Position numbers and translations under genes: made by a program
Part shown: piece by piece, positions 7,689 to 13,817 of the stretch
How positions within the stretch are numbered: the stretch's first letter is position 1
Layout of the letters: each line of letters opens with the position of its first letter
Notes under the pieces: model-generated
Seen by the model: only the letters and a program-made list of their open reading frames with translations
Database searches by the model: none
What the model was told of the DNA's origin: nothing
Assembly (NCBI GenBank): GCA_910588555.1
Contig: CAJUPC010000029.1
Location: 1 to 24,341, forward strand
Origin: Candidatus Gastranaerophilales bacterium
GTDB lineage: Bacteria > Cyanobacteriota > Vampirovibrionia > Gastranaerophilales > Gastranaerophilaceae
Reading direction: 5' to 3'
DNA length: 24,341 nucleotides

Positions 7689-8005
7689 TTTTTTACCCTC
7701 TTTTACGACTATTTTGCTACTTTATGATTATTGGTCTATGGTTTTTCACTCTTCTTTGTAGAATATACTGTTATTTTCCAATTATTCTAAATCAAATACA
7801 ACTTATAATCAAGAAAATTTTAATCTTGTTAAGATTGTTAAGAATTATAGATAAATTTGACACGAGGTGTATAATGTTTATTGTAAGACAGAAAAATATC
7901 GTCAATACATAACCTTGAAAACTTTATCAAAATTGACGCAGAGGGTAAAAACCACCGACCAATATTTAAAAAGTAATATCAAATTCTACACAAAGGGTAA
8001 AAAAG
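7689..8005. other. Divergent intergenic region between serS and the 108-aa gene
   Basis: This 317-base AT-rich gap carries the serS promoter (7784-7812, minus). Just upstream of its -35 is a tandem TTGTTAAGA repeat at 7826-7843 (9-bp period). A perfect TATAAT at 7870-7875 (plus) may serve the 108-aa gene. A 12-codon reading frame, ATG at 7874 to TAA at 7912, has a GAGGTG site before its start and could be a leader peptide, but the ATG overlaps the candidate -10, so both cannot be true from the same promoter. AGGGTAAAAA occurs twice, at 7942-7951 and 7996-8005, the second being the ribosome-binding site of the next gene. No larger gene is supported. Confidence 0.6.
7784..7812 (-). promoter_or_regulatory. 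Candidate serS promoter
   Basis: On the minus strand TTGATT (7812-7807), a 17-base spacer and TAGAAT (7789-7784) form a plausible sigma-70-type promoter. The TTGTTAA tandem repeat at 7826-7841 sits immediately upstream of the -35, a position suited to an activator. Confidence 0.5.
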
Positions 8006-8332
8006 ATGTTTAAGAAGTTAGCTCAAAAATTGCATTCTGAAAAACTAAAACGCTCTAACGCAGCTATTAATCCTTTAGAGGTTGATTTTGACGATAGAAA
8101 AAAAGAATTTCTTAATAAGTTGACAAAAAATACCGTCAACATGTACGAGCGTCAGCATGATATTAAGAACTTCTCAAAACTTGTGCTTTCTGACCCTGAA
8201 AATCAATCACACAACGATATTGTAGATGAACTTTTTTCAAAAGGGATAATTGACCCGCTTGAGGATGAAAAATTACTTAAATTATCTGACAATTCAAGAT
8301 TTTTACGCGATTTAGGCCTTTTGGATTACTAA
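8006..8332 (+). CDS. Hypothetical 108-aa hydrophilic protein
   Basis: I do not recognise this protein. It is small, highly charged and predicted mostly helical. The N-terminus is basic (FKKLAQKLHSEKLKR), a Lys/Glu helix runs through about residues 30-65, and the C-terminus is acidic. There is no signal peptide, membrane span or cysteine. ATG 8006 is preceded by AAAGGGT at suitable distance. Its TAA overlaps the TAG of the convergent isocitrate dehydrogenase gene within the shared bases CTAA, so the two genes end on the same four bases with no room for a terminator between them. Confidence 0.7.
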   Translation: MFKKLAQKLHSEKLKRSNAAINPLEVDFDDRKKEFLNKLTKNTVNMYERQHDIKNFSKLVLSDPENQSHNDIVDELFSKGIIDPLEDEKLLKLSDNSRFLRDLGLLDY

Positions 8333-9321
8333 ATATTAGCAATTACTGCATTTGCAAAATCTTTTGTAGATGCCATTCCGCCTAAATCAGCAGTACAAAT
8401 TCCGCTTTTTAAGGTTTTAAATAAAGCGTTTTCTATTTTATCAGCATAATTATTTTCACCGATATATCTGAGCATTTCTATTGCAGAAAGCAAAAGGGCT
8501 GTCGGATTAGCTTTATTTTGTCCTTTAATATCAGGCGCAGAACCGTGAACAGGTTCAAACACCGCACAATCAAGTCCTATATTTGCACCTTGCGCAACCC
8601 CAAGACCACCTATCAGTCCTGCACATAAATCGGATACTATATCACCATATAAATTCGGCAAAACTAAAACATCAAACTGAGTAGGATTTTGAACCAATTG
8701 CATACAAAGATTGTCTACCAGAATTTCTCGAGTTTTTATTTGAGGATAATTCTGTGCAACATTCCTGAAACTATCTAAAAACAAACCGTCAGAAAGCTTC
8801 ATAATATTAGCTTTTGTAACACAAGTTACCTCTTGACGTCCATTTTTAACAGCATAATCAAATGCGAATTTAGCAATTCTTTCAGAGGCTTTTCTTGTAA
8901 TTATTTTTATACTTTCTGCAGTATCTACATCAACCTGACGTTCAATTCCCGCATACAAATCCTCTGTATTTTCGCGTACAACAACTAAATCAACATTTTC
9001 AAAACGAGTTTTAATATTTGGCAAATTCTTACAAGGTCTTAAATTCGCATACAAATCAAGTTCTTTTCTAAGTTGGACATTAACAGAACGAAAACCTTTG
9101 CCAATAGGAGTTGTAACAGGAGCCTTAAGTGCGATTTTATTTTTCTTTATAGAGTCCAAAACTCGCTGCGGCAACGGTGTACCTTCATTTTCTATCACAT
9201 CTGCTCCAGCAGTTTGAATATCCCAATCTATTTTTAATCCCGAAGCGTCGATAATTTTTACTACTGCTTCTGATATTTCTGGACCTATTCCGTCACCGTT
9301 AATTAATGTTATTGTTCTCAT
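8329..9321 (-). CDS. NAD-type isocitrate/isopropylmalate dehydrogenase family, probable isocitrate dehydrogenase
   Basis: This is a beta-decarboxylating dehydrogenase of 330 residues, the short NAD-linked form. The nucleotide-binding GDGIGPE lies at 9-15. The substrate region RSVNVQLRKELDLYANLRP at 78-96 supplies the Ser and Arg ligands. ENTEDLYAGIE follows at 117-127 and the metal-binding NLYGDIVSDL further on. The RSVN-type substrate helix and the VRENTEDLYAGIE block favour isocitrate (IDH3-like) over isopropylmalate. HGSAPDI without the NADP-specific Lys/Tyr favours NAD. The product would be 2-oxoglutarate, needed for glutamate even in an incomplete TCA cycle. Homoisocitrate or isopropylmalate use is not excluded. 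GAGGAA lies just before the start. It is probably cotranscribed with the small gene 55 bases upstream. Confidence 0.85.
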   Translation of the reverse strand: MRTITLINGDGIGPEISEAVVKIIDASGLKIDWDIQTAGADVIENEGTPLPQRVLDSIKKNKIALKAPVTTPIGKGFRSVNVQLRKELDLYANLRPCKNLPNIKTRFENVDLVVVRENTEDLYAGIERQVDVDTAESIKIITRKASERIAKFAFDYAVKNGRQEVTCVTKANIMKLSDGLFLDSFRNVAQNYPQIKTREILVDNLCMQLVQNPTQFDVLVLPNLYGDIVSDLCAGLIGGLGVAQGANIGLDCAVFEPVHGSAPDIKGQNKANPTALLLSAIEMLRYIGENNYADKIENALFKTLKSGICTADLGGMASTKDFANAVIANI

Positions 9322-9376
9322 TGTTCCTCGCTTTATATAAAACGATTATACAACTTTGACAGGAATTTGTAAATAA

Positions 9377-9625
9377 TTAAGAAGCCTCAGGAGGACCGTC
9401 AGGATTAATTTTTTCTTTCCACGCTTTAATAATACGATTTTCGATAGTTTTAACATCTTTTTTATCGTACTTTTCATAGTTTCTCGGCATGTGGATATAA
9501 CTCCATGCAGCCCTAATATGTTCTTCATTATCTATCGGATATTTTTTATTCACAGAATCTGCAAATTCAACGTCTCCGTACTCGTGCAAACCTCTGTTTT
9601 TGTAGACATCTTCGCGTTTTTCCAT
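9377..9625 (-). CDS. DUF6582-like small protein
   Basis: The 82-residue product contains a run I recognise from small bacterial and phage proteins annotated as DUF6582: YGDVEFAD, then KYPID, EEHIRAAWSYIH and a C-terminal helix ending near KIN. No biochemical function is known to me. It has no signal peptide or membrane segment. No strong Shine-Dalgarno precedes the ATG at 9625, so an alternative start cannot be excluded, but the conserved region begins soon after it. It lies upstream of the isocitrate dehydrogenase gene in the same orientation, possibly one transcript. The gap to the divergent gene at 9766 is 140 bases and AT-rich, without a clear consensus promoter on either strand. Confidence 0.75.
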   Translation of the reverse strand: MEKREDVYKNRGLHEYGDVEFADSVNKKYPIDNEEHIRAAWSYIHMPRNYEKYDKKDVKTIENRIIKAWKEKINPDGPPEAS

Positions 9626-9765
9626 AACAAAATCATGAAAGGTTTTACGCGTAATTTTAACCGCCAGCTTTACATAACTTAATATACTATAAATTATTAA
9701 GCAATTTTTGAAAAGAAAAATTTTTTACATAAGTAAGGTAGGTTTAAAAAAGGTAGGTTAGAATT

Positions 9766-10635
9766 ATGGTTACGATTATGCCATACATCAGACGTGCGGC
9801 GAAATTATACCCGGATTTTGTTTTGGGTACAGGCAGTGAACCCTTTTCCAAAGCTGTCAAATCAGCTGTAAAAAACAGAGGTGAACAAAGTTACCTTAGT
9901 GCTGTATGGGACGGAACAAAAAAAGGTGTAAAAGAAGCAGAACTTCATAACGCACAGATGAAAAATCTTCATGGCGGTTTTTGGAAAGCAACATGGCGTG
10001 CAATAAAAACTACTCCGCAAAAAGCTGTTCAAGGCTGGAAAATTGGGGGAAGAATTGCTGATAAAGCAGGCAAAACCGGACTTGCAAAATTATGGTCAAG
10101 AACTAAAGGGGTTTGCTCCGGTTTAGGAAAAAGAATGCCTTTACTTGGTACGCTTATGATTGCAGTATCAGAATTACCAAATATATTTTCAGCATTTAAA
10201 GATAAAGGAATTATAGGCGGAGTTGCAGAAACAGGTAAAGCAGGCCTAAGACTGGGCGGAGCAACAGTTGCAGGTGCAATTGGCCAAGCATTAATTCCTA
10301 TTCCGTTTGTCGGCGGCTTAATAGGTTTTGTTGCAGGTGATATGATAATGAGTAAAATTGTCGGCAAAAGCCACTCTGAAGAAAAAGCAGAAACACTAGC
10401 TCAAGCAGAGGAAGCTGAACAACAGGCACAATTGCTTCAACAACAGTTAGCTCAGCAATACGGTCCAATGTATGCACAAAATCAATTCGGTACACAGAGT
10501 GCAGGAATGGCACCGACACTAAATCAGCAGCAATTAATGGCTTTACAACAGCAATTATACGGAAGCGGCAATGCAATGAATGATGATTTTATGGCAAATG
10601 CAACTGGAATGAATAAATTAAACTATCAAGTGTAA
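9766..10635 (+). CDS. Glycine-zipper protein A with Gln-rich tail (unknown function)
   Basis: This 289-residue protein is not one I can name. Residues 1-120 are basic with scattered Trp (about 48, 73, 77, 91, 110). A hydrophobic segment at ~124-145 contains AVSELPNIFSAFK. A Gly/Ala-rich helix pair at ~160-198 includes GGATVAGAIGQ and IPFVGGLIGFVAGD and reads as a glycine-zipper membrane hairpin. The tail from ~210 is Gln/Ala-rich and looks disordered or coiled. The same central module recurs in the next gene at 10754. Glycine-zipper hairpins are known in pore-forming toxins, two-peptide bacteriocins and outer-membrane lipoproteins, so membrane insertion is plausible, but no secretion signal is visible. 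The ribosome-binding site is AGGTAGG. A repeat AAGGTAGGTT occurs at 9734-9743 and 9751-9760. Confidence 0.75.
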   Translation: MVTIMPYIRRAAKLYPDFVLGTGSEPFSKAVKSAVKNRGEQSYLSAVWDGTKKGVKEAELHNAQMKNLHGGFWKATWRAIKTTPQKAVQGWKIGGRIADKAGKTGLAKLWSRTKGVCSGLGKRMPLLGTLMIAVSELPNIFSAFKDKGIIGGVAETGKAGLRLGGATVAGAIGQALIPIPFVGGLIGFVAGDMIMSKIVGKSHSEEKAETLAQAEEAEQQAQLLQQQLAQQYGPMYAQNQFGTQSAGMAPTLNQQQLMALQQQLYGSGNAMNDDFMANATGMNKLNYQV

Positions 10636-10636
10636 T

Positions 10637-10663
10637 TAAAGAGGCGACATTATCGCCTCTTTA
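10637..10663 (+). terminator. Terminator between the two glycine-zipper genes
   Basis: The hairpin TAAAGAGGCGA / TCGCCTCTTTA with a CATTA loop has an 11-bp perfect stem and starts two bases after the stop codon of gene A. The following T-tract is interrupted (TTTACATTTCTT), so termination may be partial. It suggests that the two genes are transcribed separately. Confidence 0.75.
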
Positions 10664-10696
10664 CATTTCTTAATAAACTCACAACAAAAGTCAATT

Positions 10697-10724
10697 TTAA
10701 CAAACAAAAATTTTTTAATATAGT
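10697..10724 (+). promoter_or_regulatory. Promoter for glycine-zipper gene B
   Basis: TTAACA (10697-10702), a 16-base spacer and TATAGT (10719-10724) form a likely promoter 30 bases before the start codon. The spacer carries an AAAAATTTTTTA block that is also found upstream of gene A (9716-9727 region), suggesting that the two genes keep similar control regions. TAACAAA at 10698-10704 overlaps the -35. Confidence 0.55.
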
Positions 10725-10753
10725 ACGGGGAAAATTTTATAAGGGAAAAAGTT

Positions 10754-12037
10754 ATGACTATCAATACAAGCTATGACGCTTGCAGAAAATTGGTATATGA
10801 TTTGAATGATTTGCCGACACAGACAACAACTGCAAATCCGTTTACAAATCTTCCTGCAGAAATTGCAATCGGAACTCCATTGTTTATCGGAGCTCCAAAG
10901 CTTATTTCAAAATTAAATTTTTCTAAACCATATTCAGTTTGGCAGCAAATGAAAGCTAAACCTAATATGACCTGGAATCAATCTTGGGAAATGATTACCA
11001 AGCAAAATACGGCAGCCAAAGAGGCCGCAAAAAAAGCAACAGCACACCTTAAAGACCAGAACAGTTTTTTGCAGACTATTAAAAACAAACATCAATATGG
11101 CAATTTAAAAACTGCAGGTGCTGATATCTCGAAAAATGCCAAATATTATAAAGAAGCTCAAAGACTTATAAACGAAGCAAAAACTAAAAAAATGACAGGA
11201 GCTAAACTTAAACAACAGTTAGCAAAAATTCGCGAAGCAATGGCAAAAGGCGATATTAAGCTGAATGCAGCAAATGCATTATCAACACCGACAACACGTA
11301 CAGGAAAACTTGCTCATGGTATAAAAACCAAAACCGGATATTACAAAGCTAAAGGAAAAATTTTAAGCAACGCAAAATACGGAACAAGAGCTGCAGCAGG
11401 CATGCGCACTGCATCAAAAGCAGTAAAAGGTTCAGGCTGGATGGCTCTTATTCAAGGTGCAGTTGAAACTCCTGATATCGTAAACGCTTATAAAATAGAT
11501 ACAAAAACCGGTAACAAACAGCTTGCAAAATCTGCAACCAAAGTCGGCACAAGCGTATTGGGTTACGCTGCGGGTGCAGCTGCTGCAGGAGCTGTTGCAG
11601 GTACAGTTGTTCCGGGTATAGGTAACGTAGCAGGAGCTGTTGTCGGATTTGTCGGAGGACTTATCGGCGGCGCAATCGCAAGCTGGAGTGCGGGAAAAAT
11701 TTGGGATTCTTGCAACGGCAAAGGTTCATATGATAAAACAGAAGTTGAAATTGCAATGGCAAAACAAGCTGACGCAAAAGCTTTTGAATTAAGCCAAAGC
11801 GCAGATGGAAAAGAAGCACTTCTTGCAGAAGCAAACGAACAGCTAATTGACGAAGAAGGAAACATTCTCGGTGATGAAGAAACTTTAGAAGCTTATGAAT
11901 ATCTTCTTGCAGAATACTATAACGGCAGTGCAGATAATTCAGTGACAACTCAAGCAAGCCAACATTCAGAATACCAACAAGCAGAAATAGACGCCGAAAC
12001 TCAAGCATTTATCAAACAACTTGAAGCATGGGGCTAA
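10754..12037 (+). CDS. Glycine-zipper protein B (unknown function)
   Basis: This is an unrecognised 427-residue protein. The N-terminal ~225 residues are strongly basic and Ala/Lys-rich, with a likely coiled region at about 85-170. A module at ~228-318 follows. It contains MALIQGAVETPDIVNAYK, then a long Gly/Ala run (264-285) and VVPGIGNVAGAVVGFVGGLIGG, a classic glycine-zipper hairpin. It aligns by eye with residues ~124-202 of the preceding protein. The C-terminus (~325-427) is acidic and Glu/Gln-rich. The opposite charges of the two ends and the central membrane module suggest a membrane-inserting or membrane-scaffolding protein. No signal peptide, catalytic motif or immunity-like partner is seen. 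AAGGG precedes ATG 10754. The gene ends at a strong bidirectional terminator. Confidence 0.75.
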   Translation: MTINTSYDACRKLVYDLNDLPTQTTTANPFTNLPAEIAIGTPLFIGAPKLISKLNFSKPYSVWQQMKAKPNMTWNQSWEMITKQNTAAKEAAKKATAHLKDQNSFLQTIKNKHQYGNLKTAGADISKNAKYYKEAQRLINEAKTKKMTGAKLKQQLAKIREAMAKGDIKLNAANALSTPTTRTGKLAHGIKTKTGYYKAKGKILSNAKYGTRAAAGMRTASKAVKGSGWMALIQGAVETPDIVNAYKIDTKTGNKQLAKSATKVGTSVLGYAAGAAAAGAVAGTVVPGIGNVAGAVVGFVGGLIGGAIASWSAGKIWDSCNGKGSYDKTEVEIAMAKQADAKAFELSQSADGKEALLAEANEQLIDEEGNILGDEETLEAYEYLLAEYYNGSADNSVTTQASQHSEYQQAEIDAETQAFIKQLEAWG

Positions 12038-12040
12038 TAA

Positions 12041-12068
12041 AAAAAAAGACCGTTACCGGTCTTTTTTT
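12041..12068. terminator. Bidirectional terminator shared by gene B and the 57-aa gene
   Basis: AAAAAAAGACCG pairs with CGGTCTTTTTTT around a TTAC loop, a 12-bp perfect stem with A- and T-tracts on both sides. It begins four bases after the gene B stop. The stop codon of the minus-strand 57-aa gene (12067-12069) overlaps its distal end. Confidence 0.9.
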
Positions 12069-12240
12069 AGAATGACGGAAGATTAAATTCTCTTTCCGAT
12101 TTGAATGTAGTGCATTCAAGAACATTTTTCAAAAATCGCTCTATTGTTGCCTCCATTGAAGAAATCTCCGCTTTCAAAGCTTTGTAGCTTTCTTCTTTTA
12201 CATCCTTAAGTGCACTTTCAAAAATTTCATCATGATACAT
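12067..12240 (-). CDS. Small hypothetical protein (57 aa)
   Basis: An ATG at 12240 opens a 57-residue frame ending at TAA 12069-12067. It is preceded by AGGAGA about nine bases upstream and followed directly by a terminator. The product is MYHDEIFESALKDV at the start and KSEREFNLPSF at the end. It is acidic and helical, with a probable amphipathic coiled helix through residues 5-45 and one cysteine, without signal or membrane segment. I do not recognise it. The ribosome-binding site, terminator and uninterrupted charged helix support a real gene. A 13-base palindrome, TGCAAT-T-ATTGCA (12262-12274), lies just upstream of the ribosome-binding site and could be an operator. Confidence 0.65.
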   Translation of the reverse strand: MYHDEIFESALKDVKEESYKALKAEISSMEATIERFLKNVLECTTFKSEREFNLPSF

Positions 12241-12409
12241 TAATCACATCTCCTATTCTTCTGCAATTATTGCAAAGGTTACTTCACATATTCCCATATC
12301 GGCAAATTTTCTCTCAAACTTTAACAAATTAAATTACTTTGTTACAAAATTTAGTATTCCTACAAAATAAAATAACTTTAATGTAAAATATTAGGATAGG
12401 GGAAAAAGA
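12241..12409. promoter_or_regulatory. Divergent control region between the 57-aa gene and the kinase-like gene
   Basis: This 169-base AT-rich gap contains the palindrome TGCAAT-T-ATTGCA at 12262-12274. It also contains an inverted pair TAACAAA (12322-12328) / TTTGTTA (12338-12344) with a 9-base gap, and a possible -10 TAAAAT at 12384-12389 for the plus-strand gene, which has only a weak -35. The layout fits a divergent regulated promoter, but individual elements are uncertain. Confidence 0.4.
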
Positions 12410-13246
12410 ATGGCAACTGATTTTTTAACAAACTATGATTATTATTCAAGCAGACGTGATATGGAAGTAATTTCCAATATTGTTGAATCTTTAAAAAAAA
12501 TTCTTGAAGAAGATAAATTACAGCCTCAGCCGCTGTTTTTAAAAACATCTGAAAATCTTATATTAAATATTGCAAGAAAAGTTGTTCAAGAAAAGAAAAA
12601 AACTTTCTTAATCGGCATTACAGGAGAAAGCGCTTCGGGTAAAACTGTTTTTGTTGATAACACAATTAAAGCTTGTGTTAAAGACAAAAAAGAAGGGATT
12701 TATACAGTAATTCGCTGTGATGATTACTACAAAGACACTTCAAAAGAACTGCAGGAAGCCGGAAGTTATGAAGAATTATTCAAAACAGGCTTCAGCTTTG
12801 ATACACCGGATGTTATTGATTTGGATTTAATGAAAAAGCATTTAATGAAACTAAAAACAGGCAAAGAAATAACATCACCGCGATATGATTTTGTAACTTG
12901 CATATCGGACCCTAACGGAGATATTAAAAAACCTGCAAAAGTTATTTTAACAGAGGGTTTATACGTTCTTAACGAGGGTGTAAGAGATGTTATGGACGTA
13001 AAAGTTTATGTTTACACTCCGCTTGAAGTTATCAAAGACAGATGGTACAAACGTGCCGCACTCAGAGGTAAAACCGGAACCGCAGCAGATTTACAGTTTC
13101 AAGATGTAAACAGAACAGCTCAGCAATATATTCGACCTGCTTACGAAATTTCTGATGCTGTAATTAACGGCATGGTTTCTCAAGAATATATTCAACAGAT
13201 TACCGATAAAATTTTTAATACATTAAGAGAAGTTATCGAGTATTAA
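12410..13246 (+). CDS. Uridine kinase/phosphoribulokinase-family P-loop kinase
   Basis: The 278-residue protein has a Walker A motif GESASGKT at 72-79. RCDDYYKDTS follows at the position of the substrate-binding DSFY element of uridine kinases. Then come FDTPDVIDLDLM, SPRYDFVT and a Walker-B-like VILTEGLYVL. These match the uridine kinase/PRK/pantothenate kinase group of nucleoside-type kinases. Uridine/cytidine phosphorylation in pyrimidine salvage is the most likely activity, but the 62-residue N-terminal extension and divergent sequence leave the substrate open. AGGATAGGGG precedes the ATG. It is a single-gene unit between a divergent small gene and a convergent Cys-rich protein, ending at a strong terminator. 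Confidence 0.8.
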   Translation: MATDFLTNYDYYSSRRDMEVISNIVESLKKILEEDKLQPQPLFLKTSENLILNIARKVVQEKKKTFLIGITGESASGKTVFVDNTIKACVKDKKEGIYTVIRCDDYYKDTSKELQEAGSYEELFKTGFSFDTPDVIDLDLMKKHLMKLKTGKEITSPRYDFVTCISDPNGDIKKPAKVILTEGLYVLNEGVRDVMDVKVYVYTPLEVIKDRWYKRAALRGKTGTAADLQFQDVNRTAQQYIRPAYEISDAVINGMVSQEYIQQITDKIFNTLREVIEY

Positions 13247-13267
13247 AAATATTAAAGTGTAAGAAAT

Positions 13268-13298
13268 AAAACAGAGCCTTTTTAAGGCTCTGTTTTTT
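13268..13298. terminator. Bidirectional terminator after the kinase-like gene
   Basis: AAAACAGAGCCTT pairs perfectly with AAGGCTCTGTTTT around TTT and continues into more T residues. It sits between two convergent genes and can serve both. Confidence 0.9.
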
Positions 13299-13304
13299 CT
13301 CCTC

Positions 13305-13652
13305 TTAACGCTGACAAGGGCATTTAGGTACTACTGGCTGGATGTAAATTCTGTCGCAAGTGTCACAAGTCGGCTCTGCAAAAGCTTTTTTGCAAGTCGG
13401 GCATGGTTTCATTTTCACTTTTGTACATTCATCACATTTAACCTTTTTGCATTTGTTGCAGTTTTTAAATCCTGTAAACGGATTTAAACTGAAATTTGTC
13501 TTATTTTCACCAATACCGAAATAAGGAAGAGGGTTCAAATAAGAAAGATACGGCAAAGGATTTAAAGACTGAATACCTTCCCATGCAAATGCACCTTGAG
13601 TAGATAATGTTACTGCACCGATTAGCGCAAGAGAAATACATAGTTTTTTCAT
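13305..13652 (-). CDS. Exported cysteine-rich protein with LNPLPY repeats
   Basis: The product is 115 residues with a clear Sec signal peptide: MKK, a hydrophobic core, and a probable cleavage after AFA at residue 23. The mature part starts with two near-copies of LNPLPY (30-35 and 39-44) and a third LNPF. Five cysteine pairs follow: CNKC, CDEC, CPTC, CDTC and CPC, giving ten mature cysteines at 65, 68, 73, 76, 84, 87, 96, 99, 111 and 113. The CxxC pairs resemble zinc ribbons, but in an exported protein they may be disulfide-bonded or bind metal. I do not know the family. The frame opens five codons earlier, but that ATG overlaps the GGGAG site that serves ATG 13652, so the shorter start is chosen. 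Convergent with the kinase-like gene. Confidence 0.8.
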   Translation of the reverse strand: MKKLCISLALIGAVTLSTQGAFAWEGIQSLNPLPYLSYLNPLPYFGIGENKTNFSLNPFTGFKNCNKCKKVKCDECTKVKMKPCPTCKKAFAEPTCDTCDRIYIQPVVPKCPCQR

Positions 13653-13696
13653 AAGAAATACTCCCATATTGTACGTAAAATTTAATTTACATATCC

Positions 13697-13725
13697 ATTG
13701 TAAACTTTTGAGATTAATTTTCGAC
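13697..13725 (-). promoter_or_regulatory. Candidate promoter for the Cys-rich gene
   Basis: On the minus strand TCGAAA (13725-13720), a 17-base spacer and TACAAT (13702-13697) place transcription start near 13690, giving a leader of about 38 bases before the GGGAG site. Confidence 0.5.
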
Positions 13726-13764
13726 AGACAATCGGGGAATATATATAATTAATTTGGAGTAAAC

Positions 13765-13798
13765 AAAAAGAGCCGATAATTTATATCGACTCTTTTTT
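13765..13798 (-). terminator. Terminator after the SLH gene
   Basis: AAAAAGAG pairs with CTCTTTTT and, after one C/A mismatch, CGATA pairs with TATCG around a short loop. It lies 20 bases beyond the SLH gene stop codon, with a T-run on the minus strand. Confidence 0.8.
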
Positions 13799-13817
13799 AT
13801 ATTTATTTTAATGAAGC

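Noticed and set aside
7212..7727. 171-codon open frame antisense to serS
   Set aside because: Phe/Ile/Leu-rich product typical of the reverse complement of an AT-rich coding region, with no ribosome-binding site; serS on the other strand is certain.
7689..7780. T-box or other tRNA-sensing leader before serS
   Set aside because: No specifier-loop or antiterminator motif and no terminator hairpin in the leader.
7874..7912. 12-codon leader peptide frame with a GAGGTG site
   Set aside because: Too short to support, and its ATG overlaps the candidate -10 TATAAT; kept only as a remark in the intergenic entry.
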